Source: Pyropia yezoensis (Eukaryota > Rhodophyta > Bangiophyceae > Bangiales > Bangiaceae). Taken from it: a stretch of 64,000 nucleotides of DNA. Position 1 is the first letter of the stretch, and each line of letters opens with the position of its first letter. Location of the stretch: contig CM020619.1 of NCBI GenBank assembly GCA_009829735.1, positions 6,092,083-6,156,082 on the forward strand. Direction: 5' to 3'. Positions 1 to 9,612 of this stretch are shown in pieces. The notes beneath the pieces were generated by a model, which made no database searches, was not told where the DNA came from, and saw only the letters and a program-made list of their open reading frames with translations. Made by a program: the position numbers and the translations under genes.

Positions 1-314
1 CGTGCACTACATACAAAGAACGTGACGCCCCGTTTCAATGGTGTTGACTGGGGAAGCGCACACCCCCGTCCACGTCGCTCGTCCGCCCAGATCCTTCAAT
101 CGTCCACCCAGCAGTATACACGTATCATGCGTGGAGACCTATGAGCCCCCTTGACTCCGCGTCGTCAGGGGCTCGCTGGCACTGCCCTACTACGATCTCA
201 CTACCACATTCCATAACCGCACCAGACTGTGTCTTGTTTGTGTGGTGTGAGGCGTTATGCGTCCGCCCTGTAGCCTCTTCCAAAGAAACGTGCAGCCCTG
301 TGAGTGGCTGAGAA

Positions 315-347
315 GAAAATTGGGGTTTTTTCATGACCCCAATTTTC
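315..347. repeat. Perfect 11-bp stem hairpin
   Basis: GAAAATTGGGG (315-325) and its exact reverse complement CCCCAATTTTC (337-347) are separated by an 11-nt T-rich loop. No gene ends nearby on either strand, so its role is unknown. Confidence 0.7.
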
Positions 348-581
348 ACCCCACGCCACAGAGGCCGTGAGGGACGGTCGGGCGCAGCCCCGGTGACGCG
401 GCCACCCGGATCTTGTGCATGAGTGCGTCCCCGCGAGTAAATCTACCCAACCCCTTGCACGACATTTCCACCCCTCCCCCCCCTCCTGTCGCCTTAACGC
501 ATCCCCCTTCAACCCCCCCCCCGCCGGAGTCTGAAGGTGACAGCCCTTCCCCCATCAATAACTCCATTCCTGTCATTGCTA

Positions 582-619
582 CCCCGGGCATTCTCAGACA
601 TCTCTGAGATGCCCCGGGG
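582..619. repeat. Near-perfect 17-bp stem hairpin
   Basis: Arms 582-598 and 603-619 pair around a 4-nt loop, with one bulged base on each side. The outer stem is CCCCGGG(C)AT and the inner stem CTCAGA/TCTGAG. Function unknown. Confidence 0.65.
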
Positions 620-1692
620 AAGCGTGTGCAGGTATACTATGAGGGTCGAAAAGCCTCCGAGATGCAGAGGACAGTATACCCGCCACAGGTGGTAAAGTCA
701 CAGTCATGGGGGGACTGCACCTTCCCCGAGACGTGAAAAGACACCCCCTGCGCCGGGCCCACCCCTGTTTGACCTCGCCAACCCCGGGTGTGGCGGATAG
801 TGAGCCTTTGGGGGGTGCGCCTGGCGAGGGTGGTGGCCTTCGGGCGCTGTGCGACGGGATGAGAGGTGGGGTGGGTGACACTTTACCAAGGTGTGGTGTT
901 TCGTTCCGGCACCCGTTCTTCGAGGAACGGTTGACTCTCCACTATGCATTCTTTTCTAATCTTTTCTATTCTCACCTGCCCCACACGTCCGCGACAACGG
1001 GTGCAGGTGAACACGTGTACATTCTTCAACTTCCTGTGGCCCAAAAGAAGAAAAAGACCTGACATCTCGCACTTGAGCCAATGCGGTGACAGAAATGCCT
1101 CTGAGAGCGATCGAATTGATCTTCGTCGGCCAATGAGGAGACGAGGGAGCCTGTGAAACCCAGGCTGCACAAGAAACGCCCTCTTAATTAGGCCTGCCCC
1201 CCCCCCCCCCCCCCCGGCGAGCGTGGCTGTGCTACTTTCGGTATCCGGCCCGGTTGACCAGCTGTCCGCCTCAAAGGGGCCCAGAGGCCAGGCACGAGTG
1301 GGAGACGCACCGGCCGCCGTCGCGCGGGGGGGGGGGGGGGCGGTCGCTCCCGGATGGGGACGGCCGCTGGTGGCTGGGGGTCAGGGGCGGACGGCCGCTG
1401 CCCGGGTCGGGGCTGCTGTGGCCGGGGGGGGTGGATGGTGTCTGCCTGGGGTGGGGCGGCGGCAGCCGCGCCGGGGTCGGCCCTTGCCGGGCGGGGGGCG
1501 CGGCTGCTGCCAGAAAGGGGGCGGCTGCGGCTGGACGGCAGCCGCCTGCGTGGCTGCCGGGGGGGGCGCCGTTCTTGCCAGCCGCTTCGTGCCGCGCGGG
1601 GGATGGCGGTCGCACGTGGGGAGATGAGTAAAGTTGCCCATCATCGCAACTCAGACAACAGGTTTTCTGACACGCTATGTCCGTGTCATCAT

Positions 1693-1768
1693 CGGACTGT
1701 CTGGACAGACTCGGACCGTCTGGGCAGACTCGGACCACGTGAGCAGACTCGGACTGTCTGGACAGGCC
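1693..1768. repeat. 19-bp tandem repeat, four units
   Basis: Four units of 19 bp start at 1693, 1712, 1731 and 1750. The consensus is CGGACYGTCTGGRCAGACT. Each well-preserved unit contains the inverted repeat CTGTC-TG-GACAG, as expected for a cluster of sites for a dimeric DNA-binding protein. No confident gene starts close by. Confidence 0.75.
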
Positions 1769-3097
1769 TCTCACCCGACACCCGACACCCGGCGCAGCAC
1801 TGCTTATCCCCTGTCAAGAGACAAGCCCGATTTTGGCCAGATCTTTTGTTTCGTTGTGTAAATTCTTGCCCTGCTCCGCTCGTCAAAGCGGCCCGCCCCC
1901 GACGACTGTTGTATTGCTTTCTCTCCCTGGCAATGCCTCGACGGCGGCCGCACTACTGACGGCGACGGCGGCGCGCGCGCACCGTCCGCCTCACCGTCCG
2001 CCTCACCGGCCGCCTCAGTGCCGCTTCCCATGGCGCCCATGTCCCAGTGTCCATCGGTCGGCGCCGGAGGTCGGCCGTTGCCCGCCACGGAAGAGTTCTG
2101 GGTACGAAGGTGAAAAGGAGACCTTCCCCCCCCCCCCCCCCCCCCCCCCGTCCGACAGGGTGGAGGAGGAAGCAACACGTAGCTGCACCAAGACGACAGC
2201 GATCCCTTGCCTGGCCCCTTACCCGGCCTGGTGAAGGGTACAGCGCGATACACCACGCAGCAATTACCTTCTCACCCAATCGGCTGTCTGACACGAGATG
2301 GGCCGCGTTTCGTTGACGACTGCCACGCATGTTGAATTTCGGATGTGCAAAGAGACCTCCGCAGGCTCTTCAGAAAGGAGAAACGCACCGAATCGGGCGT
2401 TGTGTGTGTGTCGGAATATGGGGTGCACCGCATGTGCAGCGGGGGGCGGCGACCCACAGTTTTGCGCCAGTCGGCAGCGAGGGGGGCCACTCGGCCTGGG
2501 GCGACCTCCTTCAAAGTGATATCAGGTCGGCGGTGTTGTCTGGGTCTGGGTACGCCAGGGGACACACCTGCGAACCGCCGACATCTTCATTCATGTGAGT
2601 TGCTCTGGACGGCGGGGAGGAGCAATTGGAACATGGAAGGAGATGCGCCAGGAGACCCGTCGCGAGTACGGGGAGCCGGGGATCTCGGGGTCCCTCGCAC
2701 CGTCAACGTGGCGAGATGTCTTCCACGCGACGATCCGACGACACCCAACCCACTGGCTGCAAATAGAACTCATATGTAGAGCTACGCATCGTGACGTCCT
2801 CGCGCCCCGCGTGATCGGCGCTCACTGTCAACGTCGCGGCCGGCCAATGACCCCACCGACGACACCCGTTATCACAAATGACGGTGCTGGTGCGGTTCCC
2901 GGGGGTACCGCCCACCAACCACAGGCCACGTACAGATCATGACGTGTCCTTGCAAACCGGCAGACACAATTCCGGTCAGCTGAACCATTTTTTGTTTTCG
3001 GTGGCGACGCGGACGGCACCGGCGGCGCGCCTTGCATGCATCTCCCCGCTGGGCTGTGTTGTGCATCGTCACCGCCCCATGGCCCTGCGGTCCCTCG

Positions 3098-3104
3098 TAT
3101 ATAA
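3098..3104 (+). promoter_or_regulatory. TATA-like box upstream of the Hsp70 gene
   Basis: TATATAA occurs about 370 bp upstream of the Hsp70 ATG, followed by the C/T-rich leader at 3240-3440. This fits a core promoter with a long leader, but nothing in the sequence fixes the transcription start. Confidence 0.4.
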
Positions 3105-3239
3105 TCGCGGATATCACGGATGTGCTCTTCATCTGCGACGATTTCGCGTCAGCGGTATGCTGACGACTTTTTTCCTCTCGTATGCGCCCCGGCACGCCGC
3201 AACGCCCGTGCTTGGCCGCTCGACCAGCGGCCTGCCTTC

Positions 3240-3440
3240 TCAAACCGCGTTCTCCACCCCCTCCGCCCTCCCCCCCCCGCCCCCCCCCCCTCCCCCCGCC
3301 GCCCCGTGCCCTCCTGTGCCCCGCCGCCCGTCCGCCCCACAGCCCAACGCGCCCTCCTGCCCGCCCCCCCGCCCCCGCCCCCCCCTCCCCCCCCTCTCGG
3401 CTCTTCCCGTCCTGCAACTCCCAACCGGACGCGCGTACCT
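3240..3440 (+). promoter_or_regulatory. C/T-rich leader of the Hsp70 gene
   Basis: About 200 bp are almost entirely C and T on the sense strand with several poly(C) runs, ending about 30 bp before the ATG at 3472. Similar sense-strand tracts precede most other confident genes in the window. Confidence 0.45.
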
Positions 3441-3471
3441 CCCTCGCACGTAACTCCCTCGCATACCATTG

Positions 3472-5757
3472 ATGGCGGGGCTCACTGGCCCTGTCCTTGG
3501 GATCGACCTGGGGACCACCTTCTCCGTCGCGGCGACATGGGACCCAATCGCCAGCCGGGCAGTCGTCATCAAGGATGGCCTCGGTCGGGCACTTGTCCCC
3601 TCGGTGGTGTCGTTTACGGAGCATGAAATGCTAGTTGGCGCCGCGGCTGTGGCCAGGATGTCGTCCAAGGCAGTGGACACGGTGTGGTGTGTTAAGCGCC
3701 TGATGGGGCTACCATGGGACCATACGCATGTGCAGCGGGAGGTCAAGAACAGCTCGTGCAAGATTGTCGCCGAAGCGGGCAGCGACGGAGGCATGGTCCC
3801 GGCCGTGGAAGTGACCGACAAGAAGGACGTGCGTCGCTTCCGCCCGGAACAGATTAGCGGCTTCATTCTTTCACACATCCTCAAGCTGGCACAGACCCAG
3901 CTCGGCAAGGCAGTCGAGGCCGTGGCGGTGACCGTTCCCGCACATTTCTCCGTGCAGCAGCGTGACGCGACCCGGGTGGCGGTGTCCCTGGCGGTCCCCT
4001 CCACCGTGTTTATCGGTTTCCTGAACGAGCCGACGGCGGCCGCCGTCGCCCACGGGTACATGGAATGGGCCAACATCAGCCGGGGCACCCTTATGCCTGC
4101 CAAGGTGGCGGGTGTCGTGGACTTTGGAGGTGGCACATTTGACGTGACGATGCTCAAGGTGGGCTTCACCCTAAACGACGACGGTAATCGTGACGCGTAT
4201 GTGGCCGCCATCGCGTCCGAGGGCGACCCATACCTCGGAGGTGAGGACGTCGACCGCATCCCCTCGGGTAAGGTCAAGGACCGGATCATGCGGGAAATGA
4301 AGGACTTCCGTATGACTGCGCGCGATGAAGCTCGTGCGCAGGCGGCCTGTACGTTGGCCAAGAAGCAGTTGTCAATGTCTATCGAAGCAGAAGTGTCGGT
4401 GCCAACGATCAGAAACGCGGATGGCGACGAGTTCTCCATGACCATCGTACGCAACGACATGGACGCGTGGTGTAAGGCGGATGTATACGACCGGGTGGTA
4501 GCTGTAGTCAAGAACGCGGTGGGGGCAGCTCAGAGCAAGTACCGTGGCAAGAGCGGCGACGGGCTTGAACGGCGTAGCAACGGCGACCTTGTCATCCACG
4601 AGCTCATTCTCGTCGGCGGCTCTTCCCGTATCCCCAGTTTCCAGGACGCGCTGAGGCACGCTTTCCCCGGTATCACGCTGAGCGCACGACTTGACGCCGA
4701 CGAGGCGGTCGCCTCCGGGGCGGCGGCTCATGCGTGCGAACTGTCGCAAGGGAAAGACGCTGGCCCTGCGAGCAGGCTGATGCTGATGGACGTGACGTCT
4801 GCGAGTCTGGGCGTTGAAGTGCAGGGCGGAGGGTTCCAGATGGTCATCGACAAGAACGAGGACCTTCCTGTACATACGACGCACACCTTCTTCGGCGCCT
4901 CCCCTACTGTCGAGCGCATTCGGTTCAGCGTGTATGAGGGAGACGCGGTTTGGGTCAAGGACGCACGGCTTCTGGGCGAGTTTGTACTGCCCAACGTTCC
5001 CAAGGAACCCGGCGCCGTCGCAGCTGTGCGCGTCACGTTTGACATGGACGTCAATGGCGAGTTGAACGTATTCGCTCAGAACGCTCACGAGAGCGGCCCT
5101 GCCCAACAGCACCTGACGATGAGGGACACGTTGCGTAAGGTGGATGAGCGCAAGATGCTGGAGATGGCGGCAAGCAGTAAGGACATGGCCGCAGACGTCC
5201 GGGACCGCGCCGCGTGGCTGGCGGCGAAGGAACAACTGCTGCGCAGCGTGGACCATATCCGGCGGGACTCGGTACAGAGCGCCTCTGTCTCCGCCCGTAT
5301 GCGCGCAGACACCCGAGATCGCATCCTCAAGATGTTGGGCGACGCTCAGTCGTACGCGTCTGAAGCTCGAATGGACAAGGTGAGTACCACCAACCTGCAA
5401 CGCCGTATGGCCGCTCTCGTCACCAGCTTTGAGGACGCCATATCGGAGGTCCTCACCGCGCCCGGACTGGGGACCACCAGCGGTGGACATGTCAAACAAA
5501 CCGCCCTCCGCTCACCGCAGGCGAGCCCCCGCGCGGCGACGGGGACACCCGACACGGGCTGTGACGACTCGGATGTTGCCATTGTCGATGCGGTGGTGAC
5601 AGGGACGACCCGGACAGCGGATGGCGATCACGACAGGCCTTCCAAGCGGGTGCGGACGTCGGCGGACAAGGTGTTTGCAGACGCTGTCGCCCGTTCCGGT
5701 AGTGCTCGTTACAAGTCGGATGAGGAAGAGGAGGAGGAGGAGGGGGATATGGACTGA
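3472..5757 (+). CDS. Divergent Hsp70-family chaperone, 761 aa
   Basis: An ATP-dependent chaperone of the DnaK/Hsp70 family. The nucleotide-binding domain shows the phosphate-1 motif GIDLGTTFS (residues ~10-18), connect-1 NEPTAAAVAHGY, phosphate-2 VDFGGGTFDV (~215-226), the adenosine motif LVGGSSRIPSF (~380) and connect-2 SGAAAHA. A recognisable substrate-binding beta domain follows from about residue 420. Helical lid sequence comes next, then a long extension with a basic patch (PSKRVR, ~723) and a tail of consecutive Glu residues ending GDMD. There is no signal peptide, no ER-retention tetrapeptide and no EEVD end, so it is neither a BiP nor a canonical cytosolic Hsp70; the basic patch may be nuclear. 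At 761 residues it is longer than the usual 640-660. The ATG at 3472 is the first in frame. The gene is intronless and converges with the next gene on the minus strand. Confidence 0.93.
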   Translation: MAGLTGPVLGIDLGTTFSVAATWDPIASRAVVIKDGLGRALVPSVVSFTEHEMLVGAAAVARMSSKAVDTVWCVKRLMGLPWDHTHVQREVKNSSCKIVAEAGSDGGMVPAVEVTDKKDVRRFRPEQISGFILSHILKLAQTQLGKAVEAVAVTVPAHFSVQQRDATRVAVSLAVPSTVFIGFLNEPTAAAVAHGYMEWANISRGTLMPAKVAGVVDFGGGTFDVTMLKVGFTLNDDGNRDAYVAAIASEGDPYLGGEDVDRIPSGKVKDRIMREMKDFRMTARDEARAQAACTLAKKQLSMSIEAEVSVPTIRNADGDEFSMTIVRNDMDAWCKADVYDRVVAVVKNAVGAAQSKYRGKSGDGLERRSNGDLVIHELILVGGSSRIPSFQDALRHAFPGITLSARLDADEAVASGAAAHACELSQGKDAGPASRLMLMDVTSASLGVEVQGGGFQMVIDKNEDLPVHTTHTFFGASPTVERIRFSVYEGDAVWVKDARLLGEFVLPNVPKEPGAVAAVRVTFDMDVNGELNVFAQNAHESGPAQQHLTMRDTLRKVDERKMLEMAASSKDMAADVRDRAAWLAAKEQLLRSVDHIRRDSVQSASVSARMRADTRDRILKMLGDAQSYASEARMDKVSTTNLQRRMAALVTSFEDAISEVLTAPGLGTTSGGHVKQTALRSPQASPRAATGTPDTGCDDSDVAIVDAVVTGTTRTADGDHDRPSKRVRTSADKVFADAVARSGSARYKSDEEEEEEEGDMD

Positions 5758-6185
5758 AGGGGCCGTGACAGTAGGGACTTTGCAAACCGGGCGTGCTGTC
5801 TGATGGCCTACGAGACATGTGATGTATGTGTTGGGTGTGAGTGTGTCTCTTGCTTTTATAGTTGCGTTGTGAAAGTGCGTGCCTCTACGTCTGCATTGTG
5901 CTGTAGCGCCTGCGTAGTATGCGGACGACATGACCACCTGTCATCTAAACAGGAACCAATGGCCACCCGGCATACCCTGCTCCCCGCCTCCATTGGTGGG
6001 CCATTGTGTCAGAATACTCATACACTAATCTCATACATGTACGGGTGCCACAGCGTGGGTACGCGGTTCGCCGTTCATATTATCTAGGCGCTTGTACCCG
6101 CATGGACGTCCTTCCAATAGCGGGTCCAAGCACTACACCAAAGCACATCACAGCTGACCGCAACCGCTAGAGCCACGCGCGTAGA
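5758..6185. other. Convergent intergenic spacer
   Basis: A T/G-rich spacer separates the 3' ends of the Hsp70 gene (+) and the two-block gene (-). It contains several CCAAT/ATTGG pentamers (for example around 5955 and 5990). No open frame of note. Confidence 0.5.
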
Positions 6186-7178
6186 CTAGATGCCCCCACC
6201 GCGCTGAGTGGGGGAAAGGTCGGCCCCGCTTGCACGGACGGGGCCGACCGATTCACCTGGCAGTGCCCGACGCCACTCCCAAAACACACCGTCAAGGTCG
6301 GCGGGGGTGAGCCTCCGCATCGCCTTCTCCCGTTGCCGGAGTCCGAGCTGCTCCCGCAGCCATGCAACGAAGTGGCGAACCGCCTGCTGGGAGACCTCGC
6401 TCATCGCCTGGGCCCTAACGGGCAGAAGAAAGTTGGTCACCATTTCGGGCGGCAGTCGTCGAACGGCGCGCGGCTGGGAGCGTTGTGGTACCGCAGCACC
6501 AGCCCGTTCCCCGGCCGGAGGGGACAAGCGGTCCTTCGCCAACCGGGCAAGATGAACTGACGGGTCCCCTGCGAGGACATGCGCATCTGAGGAGACAATG
6601 GCAGAAGCGGGTGATTCCACTGGTTGAGGCTCGCGAGGGGTTCCATGTGGCTGCACCGGCACATCTGGTTCCATCACATCTACGACAGCCGCCGCTTCTG
6701 TCGCTCCACCAGGAGGGACAGGCGGCTCTCGTGGCTCCTCAGCGTAAGCAACAGCCCCCACGCCGGTTTCCCCGTCGTCGTATCAACCAACCCCACCACC
6801 CTTATGCGGATGCAGACCGGATACACGAGCAGCTGTGGCGTGGAATGGGTCCGGCGTCGGTTGAGATGTATGTTGGGTAACACAGGAGCCCGTGACCGGC
6901 ACGCCACGTGCGCGTAGACGCGGCACAGGCGCGGGACCAGTATACGTCATGTCCAGGCCATTGGTAGGCACGCTGCCCTGTTCGGGAGGAGGGAAGACAC
7001 ACAGGAACACGTAGGTACTCGCCAGACTCGCCTGTAGGGGCTGCACCACGAACCGAACGTCTCGGATGAAGCGCTTCACCTCCACATCAACGGGCGCCGT
7101 TTCCAGGTCCTGCACCGTTTCTGGCACCAGGAGCACCACATGACAACGCCCAGACACCTCTGGTTGAGTCTCCTCCAT
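6186..7178 (-). CDS. Two-block hypothetical protein, family member 1
   Basis: Function unknown. Two minus-strand open frames lie in the same frame, split only by a TGA at 6783-6785. The upstream block (ATG at 7178) carries a segment around RFIRDVRFVV. The downstream block carries MVTNFL, AMSEVS and WEWRRALPGESVGPVRA. Both blocks align with the plus-strand gene at 27646-28800 (matching MVESFL, AMDEVS and WEWARALSGETVPPVRA), and there too a stop separates the blocks. Conservation between paralogues supports real coding. The shared break suggests an unresolved intron, though an inactive copy is possible. Compared with its paralogue the N-terminus appears about 70 residues short, so a further 5' exon may be missing. 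Upstream (plus 7280-7345) the minus strand is C/T-rich. Confidence 0.6.
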
Positions 7179-7844
7179 GAGGGCGGGCGAGAGTGTGTGG
7201 GTTCTACGGCCCCCCTTGTAAGGGGAAGCAGTACGACACACTCGCGCTGGAAAGGCAAAGAGAATTCACGAGCTCTTGTGCCGGCGTGTGGGGACGGGAG
7301 GTGGTGGGAGGGGTGGGGGAACAGGGAAGGCAGTGGCAGGGGATGATGGGAGCTGCCCCACACAACGGGTGTCCAGGCAGGTAAAACAGTAGGCGCGACG
7401 GGGGGTAAAAGCAGTCGGCGCGACTGCGGCTGGCAGCGCCTTTGACAGAGCCCCTGCCGGTCCGCGTGCAATGCAACTTTGTCTTGGCCGGGGACCCATA
7501 TATATTCATATCCAATGTCCGCGACCTGCCGACGAGCCCGCTCCACTGTGCTTAGGTGGCACGTGAGCGGGGTTACGGTTCGAATTGTGTATAGTGCACG
7601 TGGCCAGTCGGTGAGCCTGGGCGTCGCCGGCGGTCGAGGAGCCCAAGCATGTTTCGATGGGCCGCCGTCAATAAGAATCTTGTGTGATTGTTTGCATAGC
7701 TGGCTTACCCGCATATTTATCTACAGGCCGACAACCCGTGTCGGTGGCCTGTCTGGCCACCCCACATGCCATGCAGGTGGCCTGCGGGCAGCCGGGCGGC
7801 TACCCGACCACAGCCGCCCCGTACCGCGAAAATATTTGGTATTC
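7179..7844. other. Spacer upstream of the two-block gene
   Basis: No supported gene. The plus strand is G-rich at 7280-7345, a pyrimidine tract on the minus strand. This could be the leader of the minus-strand gene or the polypyrimidine tract of an intron within it. Two degenerate minisatellite-like units occur around 7735-7795. Confidence 0.4.
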
Positions 7845-8596
7845 GGGAGGGGCCTACAGGTCACACACATGGGAATCGTAGGGGGGGGGGGGGGGAGGGG
7901 GGGGGCTGACAGGCCACCTGCACGGGGTTTGGATTGAGGGTGGCCGACAGGCCACATACACGGGACTCGGGGGGGGCCTACAGGCCACCCGCACGGGGTT
8001 GGGATTAAGGGTGGCCGACAGGCCACATGCACGGGATTCGGGGGGGGGGGGGGGGGGGGTTGGGGGGGCCGACAGGGTCAGGGGGCCGACAGGCCACCTT
8101 CATGGGATTTGGGGGGGGGGGGGGAGGGGGGCGACAGGCCACTTACACGGGATTGGGGGGGGGGGTGACAGGCCAGCTGCACGGGGTTTGGATTGAGGGG
8201 GGGCGACAGGCCACCTTCACGGGATTCGGGGGTGGGGGACAGGCCACCTTCACGGGATTCGGGGGTGGGGGGGGGGCGACCGGCCACTCGCACGGGGTTG
8301 GGATTGAGGGGGGCTGGCAGACCACCTGCATGGGATTCGGGGGGGGGGGACAGGCCACCTGCACGGGGTTGGGATTGAGGGGGGGCGACAGGCCACCTGC
8401 ACGGGGTTGGGATTGAGGGGGGGCGACAGGCCACCTTTACGGGGCTCGGGGGTGGGGGACAGGCCACCTTCACGGGATTCGGGGGTGGGGGGGGGGCGAC
8501 CGGCCACTCGCACGGGTTTGGGATTGAGGGGGGCGGACAGACCACCTGCATGGGATTCGGGGGGGGGTTGCGACAGGCCACCTTGACGGGACCCCG
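7845..8596. repeat. Minisatellite array 1 (about 20 units)
   Basis: Roughly 20 units of 32-45 bp share the core GACAGGCCACCTGCACGGG followed by either ATTCG or TTGGGATTGAG and a G run of variable length. A higher-order duplication of about 220 bp is visible (8205-8345 resembles 8425-8565). The same family occurs in the opposite orientation at 17225-17960 and 34606-34996. The variable G runs give strong G-quadruplex potential. Open frames across it are by-products of the repeat. Confidence 0.9.
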
Positions 8597-8700
8597 CCAC
8601 AAGAGCAGGCAAGGGGAGTGGGACGAGAGGAGGGGGGGGGGGAGGGTGGGAAAGCAAAGTGGCGGCGGCGGGGGGCGGGTGGGGGGGGGGGGGGGGGGGG

Positions 8701-8757
8701 GGGGAGCACGCGGGGGCACCAGATGTCGCAACGGCCCCCGCCTGCGCAGCTGCGGGA
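8701..8757 (-). repeat. Inverted partial copy of the repeated leader element
   Basis: On the minus strand this reads GTTGCGACATCTGGTGCCCC preceded by a CCGCAG-like stretch and followed by a long C tract (poly-G at 8681-8703 on plus). It is the reverse-oriented relative of the elements at 9148-9395, 18112-18325 and 38705-38786. Confidence 0.6.
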
Positions 8758-9147
8758 AACGTAGGAACCCGGCGGCCGAGGCGTTTCCGTTTCAGAGAGG
8801 CCCTGGGGCGCTGCAGCGGCTCGTCAACATCCTTTCTTTACAGGAAGCACTTTAACTGGGTGTGCTGTGGGGGGGGTGGGGGGGGGGGTGGGTTGGGGGG
8901 GTAGGTTGGGGGGGCACAGGGGCTACTGATCACGCTCAAATCAAGCCCCGCGCACTGGAAATGGCCTGGCTGCGGATCCCGGGATATTTAACGAGCACTG
9001 CGCTGGTGCCCCCCGTAGACGTCGTCCCCCCCTCCCCACCCCCCCCCCGGGCCCCTCGCTGTCGTCCGTCGTTTTCCCCACCCTCCCACCCCTCCTCTCC
9101 GCTCCCCTCCTCGACCCCCTTCTTTAGCCTGCTTTCATCTGGCGGTG

Positions 9148-9395
9148 GATCGACCGTGTCTGGGCGACGGTAACGGATCGGATCGCGCAAGCGGGCGTGC
9201 GGGAGGGAGTTGGCGGGCGGGTGCGGGTGCGGGGGAGTACGGGGGGGAGGGAGTGGTCGGGGGCGCGTGGGGTGGGGGAGAAGTCGACGGGGCTTGGCTG
9301 TCAACCGGTGCACGTCTTCCCCGCAGGGGGGGGGCCGTTGCGACACCTGGTGCCCCCCGTGTGCTTCCCCCCCCCCCCCACCCGCTGCTGCCCAC
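9148..9395 (+). repeat. Repeated leader element, copy upstream of the zinc-finger gene
   Basis: About 215-245 bp are nearly identical to 18112-18325. The copies run from CGACCGTGTCTG through a G-rich stretch, GACGGGGCTTGGCTGTCAAC, CGTCTTCCCCGCAG, the core GTTGCGACACCTGGTGCC and a poly(C) run. Each copy lies 100-220 bp upstream of an ATG. CTTCCCCGCAG resembles a 3' splice site, so it may hold part of a leader intron; a shared promoter is the alternative. A C/T-rich stretch at 9011-9140 precedes it. Confidence 0.7.
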
Positions 9396-9443
9396 TTCTT
9401 TCCTTCCCGCCTTCCCTCTGCGGCCCCCCTCTTTTCCATCCCG

Positions 9444-9485
<42 letters not shown>
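9444..9485 (+). repeat. Poly(C) tract of 42 bases
   Basis: An uninterrupted run of 42 C lies about 130 bp upstream of the ATG at 9613. Runs of this length are error-prone in sequencing, so the true length is uncertain. Confidence 0.85.
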
Positions 9486-9488
<3 letters not shown>

Positions 9489-9612
9489 CCACCGTTCCTC
9501 TTTGGACGTTGTCCCCCGTGAACCCTACCTCCCTCACCCGTACGCGCGCCGGCTACAGACCACCTTTCACGGGGCCGTGCCCCCGCTCCACCTCTACCAC
9601 CGGCGTATCGCC

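Larger units (their letters stand above)
1..3097. other. Region without a convincing gene
   Basis: Only short, mutually overlapping open frames are present, with the compositional look of GC-rich noncoding DNA. The stretch holds two hairpins (315-347 and 582-619), a poly(C) run at about 1198-1215, a G run near 1326-1340, a 19-bp tandem repeat (1693-1768) and a poly(C) run at about 2127-2148. A minus-strand frame at 883-1170 has a mildly protein-like composition but no recognisable domain or supported start. Confidence 0.5.

Noticed and set aside
3240-4511. A 423-codon minus-strand frame opposite the Hsp70 gene
   Set aside because: Antisense shadow of a strongly conserved gene in GC-rich DNA.
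5380-5426. GTGAGT...CACCAG as an intron in the Hsp70 gene
   Set aside because: It would be 47 nt, not a multiple of three, and the unspliced frame continues with good helical coding sequence to the acidic tail.
7845-8596. Regularly spaced repeats resembling a CRISPR array
   Set aside because: Unit lengths vary, the spaces are G runs and near-repeats, not unique spacers, no cas genes are near, and the context is eukaryotic. It is a minisatellite.
7721-8731. Several 100-217-codon Pro/Gly frames on both strands
   Set aside because: They are by-products of the minisatellite, which stays open in many frames.
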